A DNA stretch of 64,000 nt from Portulaca oleracea (GCA_029582165.1 CM055875.1:9041001-9105000), one strand, 5' to 3'; positions 1 to 23,275 are shown, counted from the stretch's first letter. The notes: generated by a model from the letters alone, not told the origin. Numbers and translations: made by a program.

Positions 1-586
1 AAGAACTCGAAGAAGATGACTTTGAAGCTGCTAATATGGGGGTACAACTTGTGGGGGACGAATTTTGTTGCAGGAGAGAACATTGGCGGGAAGAAGAAGA
101 AGATGATGATGATGAGAAATGAAGAAAACCCCCAAAGAAGGAATTCTGGGTAGAAGAAGTGAAAAAAGAAGGAAGCTTGGCATGGAATGAGAATGTCGAG
201 CAACAGACCTCCATAGACATGTTGCTGTGGGTCGGGATATCAGCGAAAAAGAAGAAGAAGAAGAAAATAAGAGGGAGGAAGAGAGAGAAAGAAAGAGAGG
301 GAGAGAGGGGGTGTTTGAGGTGGATTTTAAAAAAAAGAAAAAATTGGATTATTTAATCCAACTCAGCAAAAAAATTGTCCATTTTTTTTTTCTTTTTTTT
401 TTTGGTCAAAACACCCTCCACATCAGCAAACACCGCCGCCACGTCACATCTCCGACGAGTCAGACTCGGTGGCGGTTCGCTGGAAAAATCAACATGACAA
501 GGGTGGTTCGTTGTAAATTAATTTTCAAGGTTGGTTCGTTTTTTCAAAGGACCCCCAAAGGTTGGTTTATTAGATTCCAATTTCCC
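1..586. mobile_element. Right end of a Mutator-like element
   Basis: The segment ends at 586 in a sequence whose reverse complement begins GGGAAATTGGAATCTAATAA. The same terminal motif, with small changes, opens the elements at 10,255, 38,445 and 47,067, two of which have 9-bp target duplications, so this is probably the right terminus of a related MULE that starts left of the window. The interior is purine-rich (GAAGAA and GAGAGA runs). The short open frames in it are low-complexity and I do not regard them as genes. It would lie in the large last visible intron of GYRA. Confidence 0.6.
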
Positions 587-1569
587 TAATTGAAGGGTGT
601 AAGTTATTCAAATTGTATACATCAATAAACTTTAAAAACTGTTTTTAAATGGCAATGACATTGAGGTATTAAAGTATTAGGTTAATTGAAAATTTCATTT
701 CATTTTCCATATTTTTCAATTCTGTTTGTGTAACATGTTTTCATAACCAAATAAAGGGAACATGTTTTATTGTTTTCACTCTGAAAATGCTTAATGTACT
801 GTAAATTCTTTTTTCCATTAAGATGTAACCTATTTTTTGTTAATCATTCAAATGGATTCAAATATCATATCCAATGATTAATCTGTACCAGATATATGCA
901 CAGCATAATCATCCTTGCAAAAAACATAGACATATTCATAATAGTATTATAGAATTAAAAATAAAATTGTGTTAAATCTACATCCATATTTTAAAAATAA
1001 AATAGTGTTAAATCTACATCCATATTTACGGCTAGACATTTAAGTACATGTTGGGCCTTACACGTCAACCATACATTCAATCCATATTATTATGGTTAGG
1101 AAACAAGCGTTGAAGTGAACGGTATCTTATAAAGATTCACTTTCTAATATTGTTAGTAGTTTTTACTTTCTAAACTATTATAAAACTTTCTATTTGTGAC
1201 AATTTTGTCCATAGAGAATTTGGCATGGCACAGAATTGCGTTTATTTATTTATTTGTAGTGATCCTCCATGAGCTTCACATATTAGACTGGGTTTCATCT
1301 CAACCAAGGCACTATTAATTTATTACTCATTATCACCAGCACCTAAGGTGGAGTTGTTGCTGTCATATTAGAACTTGGATCCAATCTCATCCCACTACCA
1401 CCAACTTCCACCCTTTATCTCCCACCCCCCCCCCCCCCGGCCCCCTCTCACACACAAAACTATGACAACTCTCCACAACCAAACATCTCAATTTATCATG
1501 CACCCATTAAACTTTGTTACACAGTCCAGCCACTCTTTGCACATTGCCAGGATTTGGCCTCGCTCTCCT
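587..1569. other. AT-rich intron sequence, nothing recognised
   Basis: No open frame with recognisable content. A poly-C run lies at about 1,427-1,438 and there is a local near-repeat around 955-1,020 (two copies of a block ending in CTACATCCATATTT). It is presumed to be intron 12 of GYRA. Confidence 0.5.
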
Positions 1570-1584
1570 AGTTTCTCTCTACTT

Positions 1585-1997
1585 TTTCTTTTTCTTTTTT
1601 TTTTTTTGATAGGAAAAGAATATATATCAATAATAGGATAAGAACCAATGCTCAACTAGCATCATACAAAGATATGTACAACCAAAAAAACAAACTTCCC
1701 ACAAAATCTACCACGTCAAAATAGGAAGAGCTAGACCTCCCATTCAACCAAAAAGAAGAGAGACTTCACAAAATTGTCTCTCAATCTCTGAAGACGGATT
1801 TCAACCCCCTTAAAAACCCTTTGGTTCCTTTCCTTCCAGATAACCCAAAAAATCAAATGTGGTATAACCAAGGCCTTCCTCTTCTTGGGGTTTCCTACCA
1901 AAGAAATTCTCCCAAGATAGGAGATGACTCCTAATTGAACAGGATACAACCCAAGAAACACCAAGACAACCAAAGGCTAATGCCCAAAGAGACCTTG
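1585..1997 (-). mobile_element. 5'-truncated LINE (3' end of ORF2)
   Basis: On the minus strand an 80-residue frame (1,973-1,731) reads like the end of a plant LINE ORF2, with a zf-RVT-like segment containing [20 protein letters not shown]. It is followed by a short 3' UTR and an A-rich tail, seen as the T-rich run at about 1,585-1,607. The insertion is bounded by identical 15-bp direct repeats, AGTTTCTCTCTACTT, at 1,570-1,584 and 1,998-2,012, as expected for target-primed reverse transcription. All of ORF1 and most of ORF2 are missing, so it is a dead-on-arrival copy. It lies antisense-parallel with GYRA, inside intron 12. Confidence 0.9.
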
Positions 1998-2012
1998 AGT
2001 TTCTCTCTACTT

Positions 2013-3677
2013 AGTTTATGGATAGTTGTTTGACTGTTAACATATTAGCTGAAGATATGGCCAACAGGGAGAATACTCCTTGTTGGATTTACTACTACTT
2101 CAGGGAATATCTTGAGTATCCAAATACAAATTGATAAATGCTAGTGTCTTAAGATGGTGCTAATGAGCTTGCAATACTAATTATTCCGAAGCATATTATT
2201 ATTATCAGTATCACATGTAAGGTAATATATTAAAGATTTTAATATGCCAATATCCTTCCCCCTATTCCTCGAAGGGGCTAACTTAGGGAATTCTTTTGCA
2301 CACAGGTGAGTTCAGACTTCATGGATAATGCAGTGAACAAGAAAGTGGATGGATGGAGTTTTTCTATGGATTAATCTCGGAAATCAATGTCAAAATTGGA
2401 GGCTAACATCAGAGATTCATGGCCAGGAAAAATCCGCATACTCCTGTGGTTGCACACAATAGTACTGGAAGAAAAAAGGATGAGGCTCACTGTGTCAGAG
2501 ACCACACCAAAACCAGAGGTCACCATTGCAGATGTTACACCCAAGGGTGATATAGAATCACAGGCGGTTGCCCATGAGCCATGAAAGTGCTGGAAGGACT
2601 TTGCAAACTGATGTACCTGATGCTCAAGGGAGACCAGTGAAGAACTTGTATATGCACCAACTACAGAAAAATCAAAACTAAAACCAAAGCCAAAAGTAAT
2701 ATAAGATACACCCTCTTGATGATAGGATACATACCCCTGACACTGGTCTACACATACATCCCTTCCCACTCCATCCACTCATCACTACACACTACAAAGG
2801 CATCAACTTTGAAGAACAAAAAAGCGAACCCCATCCACACCACAAAAGGCATATAATTAAACATGCAACAAAAACTAGTTACCTTTAGACGTATTATACT
2901 GATTCATTGTGAAAATTAGCCACCCTATGGAAGAACTTGCCATTACAACAACCTAACTTAAGGCATAAACCCCCAGATTTTTGCCTCTAAGAGATTTCCT
3001 CCACTAAAGTAATCTTAATTAGAAAACTTCGCTCCTAAATCTCATATACAGCCACCTTCAGACATATAAACAAACTTAGAGACTTACTTCGAAGATTTTC
3101 TTTTTATGAGACTTACCATGAAAGTTAGCCACCTTTCCATCATGATCACCTACCATAAGCCCTAAAGCCCCATATTTGTCTCCAAGGAATCTCCTCCACT
3201 AAATTAATTTTACCCAACTCATATTTAGCAAGCTTGATTGCTAAATGTATTCACTAGCAAGGCCAGAAGATTTTTCTTGGGAATCTACAGAACTAAGAAT
3301 ACCATTGAGATTATACATTTTAACCTTGGTATACGACTTGATTCCACTTCCTAAGCATCTATCATAATTAAGTTTTCCAACACAAAATTTGCAAAGAGTC
3401 CAATCTGCACCTCCCCTCAACACCCCTCCATAAATCCAGAGAAGCCCTCAACTTCCAGCTACATATCTCAAACCTAAAAGGGATCTTTCCTTTCCACCTT
3501 TGCAATCTCAAGATCATATTACTGCTGCTATGGTTCCAAGAGTTTATTCCATATCTAGCAGGTTAAAATAAAGACAGTTGGATCATGCTATTTTGATGCA
3601 TTGATTGATTATTATGAATATAAAGACTGATGTTTCCTCCCTATCTAATTAACACTTTCTCTGTGTTCCTCTACAAC
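2013..3677. other. Intron sequence without a recognisable gene
   Basis: Two overlapping open frames (135 aa minus at 2,778-2,371 and 65 aa plus at 2,387-2,584) have no motif I recognise and lie on opposite strands of the same DNA. The region could hold a decayed retroelement scrap. I searched it for the next GYRA exon (the segment after the CNMVG motif) and did not find one. Confidence 0.4.
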
Positions 3678-4090
3678 GGGGGCGTTTGCTAAACGCCCCA
3701 TTGGATGGCTTACTGAGAAAAATGGTCTATTGAAAGATTTAACCAGCTCAAATAGGATAAATAGGTGTTTGGTAAACAGCCTATTCACTTGGTTGATAGG
3801 ATCCAATAGGCTGATTTTTCAATAGGCTGAAATGAGTAGCCTACCGGATTGGCTATTGGTAGAAATTACCACATCACCCAAAATTAACCAAAAATTACAT
3901 ACATGTCATCATAAAAATAATCAATACATATTATTTTAAAATCGATGATAAAGGGTATAAATGTAACTTCAACAAATACTTTTTCACAAACACATAACTT
4001 TACCAAACACAAATTTTTCCAAACAGCTAATAGTAAATAACCAATGCAAAAATCCATTAGCCAACAGCTAACAGCTGTTTGCCAAACTCA
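3678..4090. mobile_element. hAT-like MITE
   Basis: The segment is bounded by GTTTGCTAAAC on the left and, inverted, GTTTGGCAAAC on the right, with many short AGCTAT/AACAGCTAA words inside, a composition seen in plant hAT-derived MITEs. No coding capacity. The exact ends and the 8-bp target duplication could not be fixed by eye. Confidence 0.45.
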
Positions 4091-4670
4091 ACCATCATCT
4101 ATCTTTTTCCCCTCCATTCCTCAATACTTCCCTAAATCGTTGCCAAGTTTCTTTCTTCTTCTCATATTATATCCTTCAATAAGACTCTCAAGGGAATGAC
4201 CAGATGCACTCAATTATCAAACCGCTACAAATATAGATGTTTTCGACCTGACATCCTCCCCAGGTTAACTACTGTGTTGAGAACGGAAATTCTGATTACA
4301 TTATAAGTTATACTAAATTAACTCTATAATATTCGTAACATGCAATGCGTTTGTACACCAACATGGTCAAATCATAGCTCCAATTTGTGATGCTGCCCAA
4401 CAATAATCATGCTAGATATCACAATTAACTTGCAATATTAGGACTCGCACAATTAGTTCCTTTTCAGCATGTCATTCCAATCCCTGACATCTCAGATAGG
4501 AAAGAGGGGGAAGGGGGTTGAAGCAGCAAAGCAGCAACAGATGGTATGGTTGTACAACTCTCAGGGTCATATCATATGACATCATACAAATGCTTAAGAC
4601 ATGAATTTTTAAAAACTGCTGGACAAGGCAATCAAACAGAAAAGATAAAGGAGATATGGGACTAGCTTAC

Positions 4671-15668
<10,998 letters not shown>

Positions 15669-15795
15669 TCAAATTTCTGTGTCTCCTCCTCCTCCTCCTT
15701 AAACCCTAAACCTTATTATGCAACTCACTATTCAAGTATTCAGTATTCACTCACTGTGTTGGGCGCCAAGTTTCTCATTCCCTCCCCTTCCCTCA
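15669..15795 (-). promoter_or_regulatory. GYRA 5' flank cut short by a MULE
   Basis: Only about 127 bp lie between the GYRA start codon and the MULE terminus at 15,796. They hold a GGA-repeat leader on the coding strand (about 15,684-15,702) and no obvious TATA box. The original upstream promoter, if any, has been pushed about 6.4 kb away, to beyond 22,179. Confidence 0.5.
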
Positions 15796-15931
15796 GGACA
15801 AACATTTGCTGGGAGGTGCCATACATTCTTAACTGACTTCTGGGGACCATATTTTTTAATGCATTCAAAGGGGACCAAGTCCTCAAACAAATGGCTGGGG
15901 GTGCCTTTCCGGCCATTTTGCACCGGAAACC
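15796..15931 (+). repeat. Left TIR of the MULE
   Basis: Starts GGACAAACATTTGCTGGGAG and ends GCACCGGAAACC. Nearly identical, inverted, to the right copy. The outer end is 128 bp from the GYRA start codon. Confidence 0.93.
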
Positions 15932-16214
15932 ATGAAAAGACTAAAATGCCCCTACCGATGTTGGTGAAAAGACTAAGGAGCCCTTAGTTTTGCCCGCTCA
16001 AAATAAACGAAGGCTGCTTGGTTTCTTTCTTATTCATCAATGCTCCTCAACCACCACCAAAACAAAACACATTTCATTCGAACATTGGTGAAACTGAGCA
16101 TCAAGAGCTGGAGGTCGCTCGGCTGGTGATCGAAGTTCGCCGGCGCTGCTGTGGATGTCGGAAAGTTGCTGCTGATCGTCTGGTGTAGACTTCATCGACG
16201 AACAGAATGAAACA

Positions 16215-19200
16215 ATGGTAAGTGAAAAATGTGTTCAATTACAGTGAAGTTAGGGTTTAAATTGGGTTTAGGGTTCGAAATTTGTAAACGGGTTGCTGGG
16301 TATGTGGCGTTCTTCATGTATACGTTTATGGTTAATGGAAGTTTGAAATTTGATTGAAGTTTGCATGTAGATTAGAGAAGAAATCTTTGTTCAGTTCTGG
16401 GTTAAATTTTTTGATGTTTCACAAGAGATGAATTTTACAGTGATTAATTTGGTAATCAAATTGATGTTTATTAATTTGAAGTTGTTTAATATGTTGTGTA
16501 GGGTGATTCAATGAAGTCATTCGTTGTTAGATTCCACCATAAAAGGTTTTTCATCCCTGAAAAGGACTTAGACTAATACAATCAGAAGGAACTTTTCATT
16601 GATATTAAGTAGAGGTTTATACAAGAAATGGAGAAGTTTTCTAAGTTTGCTGGGATAAATTGGTACCTACCTGGGATGGAGAACAAGAAGCTACCTCTGA
16701 TTAGTGACACTGACTGGAATAAGTTTGTGGGAGCTTGGTCAAAGTTGGAGCAAGTGAAGACCTTTCCTGTTGAATTGGTTGAGTTGGCTGGTAAGGGAAA
16801 GTTGCAGACAACTGTGGATAGCATTGAGGTTTCAGAACCTGATGAATGTATTGTGGAAATGTCCCTGAGTCAAGCAAATGCTTGGGCAGATGAACTCATA
16901 TGTACCCATGTTGATACACAACATAGCCAAAAATGTAGCCAGAATGTGAACAAGAAGCCACCATCATCTGCAAGCAAAGGCCAGAGGTTTGGTAGTAGGC
17001 CACCCAAGCTACCTTTCAGAAGGACTTTGCACAGGGAAGCAAAGGCAGGCAAAGCAAAGGAAGTTGGGTATATGGCTTCTGAATGTGGGCCTGTAGAAGA
17101 TGTTGTTGGGCCTGGAGAAGCAGCAAGTGGGCCTCAAGTGTCAGCTGAAACCACTGGCCCAACTGTGAGCATTAATGATGGAAGCAACAGCAACTATATC
17201 TTGGTGGAACCCCATAACTATGGTGCTGCTTCTACCAAAGCTGCATACTCCACTGTTAGCTCACCAGATAGATCAAGGAAGGGAATCCCTGGCAGAGCAG
17301 CTACCCGATCCATTCCAATCTCAGAAGCAAGTGATGTTTCTCCATCAGCTCGATCAACAACACCATCCCCATCCTCAGGACCTGGAACCCCAAGGAGGCC
17401 AGTGACCAGATCTGTTTCAGCTGGATCACCTACTCAGGAAGCTGAGACAGGCTTACCTACTCCCCAATAAACTTCTTGCAAAAAGAAGGCTGCAAAAGGT
17501 AATAAATCAATGGAGCTTGATCCTGATATGCTTGAAAACATATCAAAACAGTTTAGAGGTGTAGATCCAAAGGAAGTGCAAGAGATTGGAAGGCCAGACA
17601 TACCTGAAGTTGATGTATTCTTTGAGGATGATGAAAATGGCATAGGTGGATCTTATGAGAATGGTCAACCTGAGGATGATGATGACAGTGATGATGAAGA
17701 TTTCTTTCCATCAGAAGATGAAGAAGACAGTGAGAGTGAGAATGACAATGATGATGTGGTTGATGAAGATGTGGAGGACTCAGATGTACAAGGGGATGGA
17801 GAATTGGAGGTTGAGAGAAGACAACAGCTGGGGGTGGTGGTTGATGAGGAAGGACTTGAGCAACACAAGTTTACTGTTGCAGGCAAGATGGCTAAATTGT
17901 ACAGTCAATGTACAGTTTGGAGTGAAAGTAGAGATGGTAAAGTGGACATAAAAGCTAGGGATTTGTTCACTTCCAAGGAACAATTCTTAGATGTTATGAA
18001 GACTTATGTTATTCAGAGAGGTATAGTTTTGAAGAAGGTCAAGAACAACAAGAAAAGGTTTACTCACACATGTGCAAATGAGAAGTGTAGTTTCAGAATT
18101 CACGCAACTGTGATGCAAGACAATGTGACTTGGAGGGTTAAGTATGTGAAAGGGGGGCATGTATGCTATGAAACAACAGCCCATCATCGAGCTGGTAAAC
18201 ATTGAGTTGCTAAGCAGCTGAAGAAGGACTTCATGGCAAACCCAAACATGGATGCCAAGGGTGTTCATGCACTGATTTTTCAAAGATTTGGGGTTGTTGT
18301 GCCTGATTACACTTGTTATAGAGCTGTTAGGTTAATGAAGGGGGAGTTGTTTGGTAATCATGATGAGGGGTATAGGAAACTACCTCAATACTGTGAGGAA
18401 TTCACTAAGGCAAACCTAGGATCAAAATGTTTCATTAAGTTCACTGATAGAGGTCCTACCCTGAATCTCACTTTCAAGAGGATAATGATATGCATTGGTT
18501 CAGCAATCCAAATATTCAAGGAGAACTGTAGGGGATTGATTGGATTGGATGGTTGTTTCTTGAAGGGGCCTTACAAAGGTGTGTTGATGACTGCCATTGG
18601 CTTAGATGACAATAATGGACAATACCCACTGGCCTATGGAGTATTCCCTATAGAAGATGATGAAGAATGGTCATTCTTTGTCAATGGACTGGCTGTTGCA
18701 TTAGAGTCACACCAAGAAACACACAAGTACACATTCATGGCAGACAAACACCAGGTTCTAATGCTGAAGCTTTCAATTATTGATCCATTCTTTACTATGT
18801 TTATGCTTTTGTTGTGACATGATTTCAATTATTGTTTACTATGTTTATGCTTTTGTTGTGACATGATTTTGGTATTGTTTACTATGTTTACTATTTTGTT
18901 GAGAGATTGACTTTGAATATTTTTTTTTTTATCTTAGTCAATCAAGAATGATGTATCCAAGTTCCTTCCTCAGTCCAGGAGAAGGGTTTGTGTCCTACAC
19001 TTATACAAAAACTTTGCAAACAAGTTTCCAGGTAAAAAAACGAATTTAGTTGACTTGGGAATTATCAGTTAAATAGTATAGATTAAGTTCACTAACTACG
19101 ACTAACTACGCTTGCATTAGGTGCTTGGTTCCACTTCCACTTCTACATAGCTGCAAATGCATACTCAGAGCATGTTTTCAAGACTGCAATGGAGAAGATC

Positions 19201-20174
19201 AAGGAGAAAAGTCCAGCTGCATACAACTGGTTGATGGATGCAGAGCCTGTTGAGAATTGGGCCAGATTCAAATATGACCCCAACCTCAAGAGTGATGACA
19301 ACACCAACAACTTCGTGGAGTCATTCAATCATGCCATCATCAAACATAGAGGTAGGCCATTACTATGTTGGAAGAAATTAGGAAAGTAATTGGCCATCGT
19401 TTTGACAAGAGATACAAGTTGGGATGTAGTTGGGAAAGTAGGATAACACCGTTTGTGGATAAGAAGGTCAGGAAAACAATAATTGACTCCAGGGGGTGTG
19501 GTGTAGTCACCAGTGCTGGGATAGGTTTGTTTGATATATGGGAGGGGAGTGTGAACCACAATGTTGACCTCAACGAGCACACTTGCACCTATTGCAAATG
19601 GCAGATTACTGGCATTCCATGCAAGCATGCAACTAGGTGTATACACAATGACAACTTGAATGTTGAGGACTACATTGCACCTTGGTTCATGGTGGAGAAA
19701 TATAGAAAGTTGTATGACACATTCATCCGTCCCATACCTGATCACACCATGTGGCCTGAGTTTGATCGTAAGCTGCTTGATCCATCATTTGAGTTGAAGA
19801 AGAAAGAGAGGCCTGAAAAGCACAAAAGAAGAGAGCCCAGAGATGTTCTTGAAAAAGAGAAGGAGATTGGGAGGAAGCATGGCACCAAGAGGTGCTCAAC
19901 ATGTGATGAGACATGACACAACTACAAAACTTGTGGGCAAGCAAGGGATGAGAATGGAATGCTATTACCAACTGTCAAGGAGAAATCAGTTTCAGGGGCT
20001 AAGAGAAGCAGGGGATCCAATGCAAATGTGGCAAACAGTCAAAGAAAGAAGGGAAGGGTGACAACTTCTACTGATGTCGAAGGTCAAAGGGTTTCTACTG
20101 AATCAAGGAAAGGCAACAACAGAAAGGGCTTCTCTGGCAGTAAGACAACAACCAACAGTGGTCCATCCCTGTGA
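16215..20174 (+). pseudogene. MURA-like MULE transposase, decayed
   Basis: Inferred exons: a start ATG at the end of exon 1 (16,215-16,217), then 16,502-18,754, 18,938-19,031 and 19,121-20,174, with GT/AG introns. Domain order: an N-terminal region (MKSFVVRFHHKRFF), a long acidic/Ser-rich linker (17,640-17,800, Asp/Glu runs), then the DDE domain with Asp in GLDGCFLKG (18,548), Asp in MADKHQ (18,743) and Glu in NFVESFNH (19,318). A SWIM zinc finger (CTYCKWQITGIPCKH, 19,584-19,632) and a CCHC knuckle (19,893-19,934) follow. In-frame stops: TAA 16,574, TAG 16,610, TAA 17,468, TGA 18,203 (probably a lost Trp) and TGA 19,914 (at a knuckle Gly). A frameshift lies near 19,360. All DDE residues survive, but the gene cannot make a full protein. 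Confidence 0.92.
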
Positions 20175-20889
20175 TATGGTGATGTGCAATGTCAGTTTCT
20201 AGGTTTTAGTATTAAGTTTATATTTTGTTATTTTGTTTCTATTTTGGTGTCTGTATGACTTGGTTTTCAGTGTTCATGGTTGGAACATCTCAGTGTTTAG
20301 GGCCTAAACATGTCACTGATTAGGGTTTCAACATTGGTTTCACTTTTGTATGGCCATGTGGATGTTTTCAAAGATATTTATGGCTATAATGTTGTTGATG
20401 GTATGAATTAGATGATTTTGCAATGTGAAATGTGCAGATTATGAGCAACCACTGTTTGCTAGGTGCAGTGTATGATATTGATGATATTGGAATGTGCATA
20501 CACTTGCTGTCAAACTTGCTGTCAAACTTATCAATTAGATTGAACTAATTAAAGTGAACTCATCAACAATGTGCATACAGAGCCTGTCAAACTTTTCAAT
20601 TGCATATTTGGTGCATAATTGGTGCATAGTGATACATAAAAAATGGACAAATTTTGCTTCAACTCTTCATTTCATTTCATTCATTCAATCCATTGATTCC
20701 AAAATACACAGTAGTGTTGTACACTACTTAAACATCCATCCATCCAAAATACATGGCAGGGGTACATAATGTTACTCCCCTCCTCCTGCCAAATGCTACA
20801 ATTCAACCAAAATACATAAAACAACTAAATTACATCATCATCCAACCTACACCTTAAGCAATAAAACTAAACAAGCAAAGTACAAACCA

Positions 20890-21486
20890 TCACTTGAAAA
20901 CAGAGATTACAATGATAACCAAGAACATCACAATGGCAACCAAACTCCCAATTCCCATCCCACACATCATCATTGTCCAAAGCACCTTGTCCCAAACCTC
21001 CTTCAATTCACTGGCCTTCTCCACCAGCACGGACACCTTCTCCTTCAGCTCACCAATATCCTTCCTGGACTCCCCTGTTTCAATCACCAAGGCAGCTATT
21101 TGCATCCTCAATGTTGCTAGCTCTTCAGTGGCGTTGTTGTTGCACATAATCAGCTCACCAACATCTTTCTTGCACATGTATACCATCATCATTGCAGTTT
21201 GCACCTTGTCCCTCAGCTCCAGCAACTCTGCACTTTCATCTCCAGGCATTGAAGGTTCAACACTAGGCCCGACATTCTCCTTCATGCCCTTGTCCTTCCC
21301 ACTTGGAGGATCCTCACATTCGTCGAGCCACCCCAGAAATTTTCCACAACCCAGGCTGGGGCATTTTCCATAGATACGACCAGGATTCTGATCACTCCTT
21401 GACACCTTCAGAACACCATCTGCACGACATCGACCGCAAACAAACTTGCCATTGACTCAATTGAAGGTTTTGTTGAATCCCTCCAT
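20890..21486 (-). CDS. GRF-type zinc-finger protein with coiled coil and membrane anchor (one stop)
   Basis: From ATG at 21,486 the frame runs 198 codons with one TGA at codon 10 (21,459-21,457). The open part from 21,405 is 171 codons. A GRF zinc finger is formed by Cys17, Cys20, Cys42 and Cys47 around the signature NPGRIYGKCPSLGCGKFLGW, and is followed by a Lys/Asp-rich linker. Then come about 90 residues of heptad-like coiled coil (ELLELRDKV, ELATLRMQI, ELKEKVSVLVEKASELKEV) and a hydrophobic C-terminal segment (about residues 172-195) that should span a membrane. Proteins of this plan are common in plant genomes as uncharacterised GRF proteins; their role is unknown to me. The gene reads inward from the right TIR, convergent with the transposase, and the single stop suggests it has decayed less. 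Confidence 0.8.
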
Positions 21487-22036
21487 TTTGTCCTCTACAA
21501 ACAAACCATCCACGACAATCAATAGTAAGCCCTAATTAACCATTAATTTTCCATCAAACTAAACCCTAATTAACCACTGTACAATCACTCATTTTCATAA
21601 AATCTCAGGTTTACAACAACGAATTATACACTTTTCTTAAATCGGACAAACAAAAATGATAAAGAAGGAAATTTTCTAAAAAATAACCCTAATTTCCCCG
21701 AATCCAAACTCAAACAACCTAACAGCAACGACGAATAACCGAATAAGAAGGAAGATGAAGGAGCTTACCAGGAATTCTCCTCGCCATTGCTGCTGAATTG
21801 AACTCAAACGTTGCCAAGAACACAGAACACACAGAAGATTGCCGAACAACACAGAAGAAACGAAGAAGAAGAAGAACCGAAGAAGAAGAAGCAACGAAGA
21901 AGAAGAAGCGAAGAAGAAGTAGCAAAGTGAGAGAAGGAGTTCAGTTATATTAAAAAACTTTTGGAGGCAATGAAAGGTAGTTTCGGAACTACACCCATCA
22001 ATTTCAAAAAATTTAGTACTTAACCCAACTGTCACC

Positions 22037-22179
22037 GGTTTCCGGTGCAAAATGGCCGGAAAGGCACCCCCCAGCCATTTGTTTGAGGACTTGGTCCCCT
22101 TTGAGTGCATTAAAAAAATGTAGTCCCCCAGGAGCCAGTTGTTAAGAATGTATGGCACCTCCCAGCAAATTTTTGTCCC
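22037..22179 (-). repeat. Right TIR of the MULE
   Basis: Inverted copy of 15,796-15,931; the outer end reads, on the minus strand, GGGACAAAAATTTGCTGGGA. Small differences from the left copy (for example an extra A, C to T changes) show some age. Confidence 0.93.
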
Positions 22180-22353
22180 TCAGTCCCCTCATTTTCTTTT
22201 CTTTTCTTTTCTTTTGCTTGTACTTCATTCACTTCGTGACCCTGCCCTCTACCCAACCCAAACCCACCACACTCATCCAATTACGTGTGAGACTGGGATC
22301 AGGTCCAACTAAGCCAGACCCATACTCGACCCATTCTCATAACAGTATATTTA

Positions 22354-22664
22354 GTCCTTGTTCGACAATAGTGTTTGGGTTAGCGTTTAGCGTTTTGACC
22401 AATCAAAACGTCATTTTGTCAAATTTTAAATGTTCGGTAAAACAACGTTTTTTATCTACTGATAGCATTTAATGAAGATTTTGGTTGACGTTGGTATGAC
22501 TAACGTCAAAGGCAGCAACAGTGTTTAATGTAATTTTATCCCAATGATGTCCTTTGACTTTTCTTTTATATAATTGAAAATACAAACTGCATGTATATGT
22601 AATTTCCTTGGACCAATCAGTAATCAAGGATAACCACCCACCCGACCACTAAAAAATAGTAACA

Positions 22665-22702
<38 letters not shown>

Positions 22703-22961
22703 GTAAAGATGATGATAAAATAAATTTAACAAAATTAAAAATACAATAATTATAATAATAGCAGTTGTGTCCTTTTTAGTCATTTTACATTCATCAGCTA
22801 TTCCATCCTCTAATTTACCGAACACATTCTCTACAAAATAGTTATACTAACAGCTATCAATTATCAGCTAATATCCAACAGTTATCCGCTAGCTCAACAA
22901 CTATCCGCTACTCAAACAATTATCTACTACTTAATCCGATGTTTTCGCCGAACAGGGCCTT
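22354..22961. mobile_element. hAT-like MITE
   Basis: The left end AGTCCTTGTTCGAC pairs imperfectly with the right end CGCCGAACAGGGCCTT. The interior is rich in AGCTAT/ATCCGCTA words (22,845-22,925), as in hAT-derived MITEs. It contains the (TAA)n run at 22,661-22,703. Exact ends and target duplication unresolved. Confidence 0.45.
22661..22703. repeat. (AAT)n microsatellite
   Basis: About 13 trinucleotides AAT inside the hAT-like segment. Confidence 0.95.
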
Positions 22962-22981
22962 AGATTATTAGAAGGGAGAAG

Positions 22982-23275
22982 TGTAATGCCCCGAAATTTC
23001 AATTACTAAATTAACGGTCAGTACTAACATTAATAGTAAAGTCAAATCTACACGAGCGTCACCATCGTATCCCAAAAGGAATACAAGGACAAAATAGTCA
23101 ATAATCAAATAACAGTCTACTTAAATAAAAAGACAACAATATCCAAGATGAACTCAAAACTCAAACCCAACAAAACAACTCCACTGACTTACTAATTCAT
23201 TCTAACACAACTATTAAAACCATTATCAAGAAGAACGACCTCACTTCTAGTTCCCGTTACTTTCAGAGTACTCAT
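22982..23275 (-). mobile_element. Gypsy LTR fragment, left piece
   Basis: Begins TGTAATGCCCCGAAATTTCA and is colinear with the LTR end at 47,339 (TGTAACGCCCCGGAAATT), including the shared GCGTCAC..CGTATCCC..GGAATACAAGG block. It stops at 23,275, where Copia-1 inserted, and resumes at 31,398. Orientation follows from the complete copy, whose promoter is on the minus strand. Confidence 0.75.

Larger units (their letters stand above)
15796..22179 (+). mobile_element. MuDR-type MULE, 6.4 kb, non-functional
   Basis: TIRs of about 140 bp (15,796-15,931 and 22,037-22,179) enclose two convergent genes: a MURA-like transposase on the plus strand and a GRF zinc-finger gene on the minus strand. Target duplications are imperfect: the flanks CTTCCCTCA and GTCCCCTCA agree at seven of nine positions. 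The layout, with a transposase reading in from one TIR and a second gene from the other, is that of maize MuDR. Several stop codons and a frameshift in the transposase make the copy non-autonomous. Confidence 0.92.

Noticed and set aside
2371..2778. 135-aa minus-strand frame as a host gene
   Set aside because: No recognisable domain; overlaps a frame on the other strand; no promoter or splice evidence.
20894..21373. 159-aa plus-strand Ser/Thr-rich frame
   Set aside because: Antisense shadow of the GRF zinc-finger gene.
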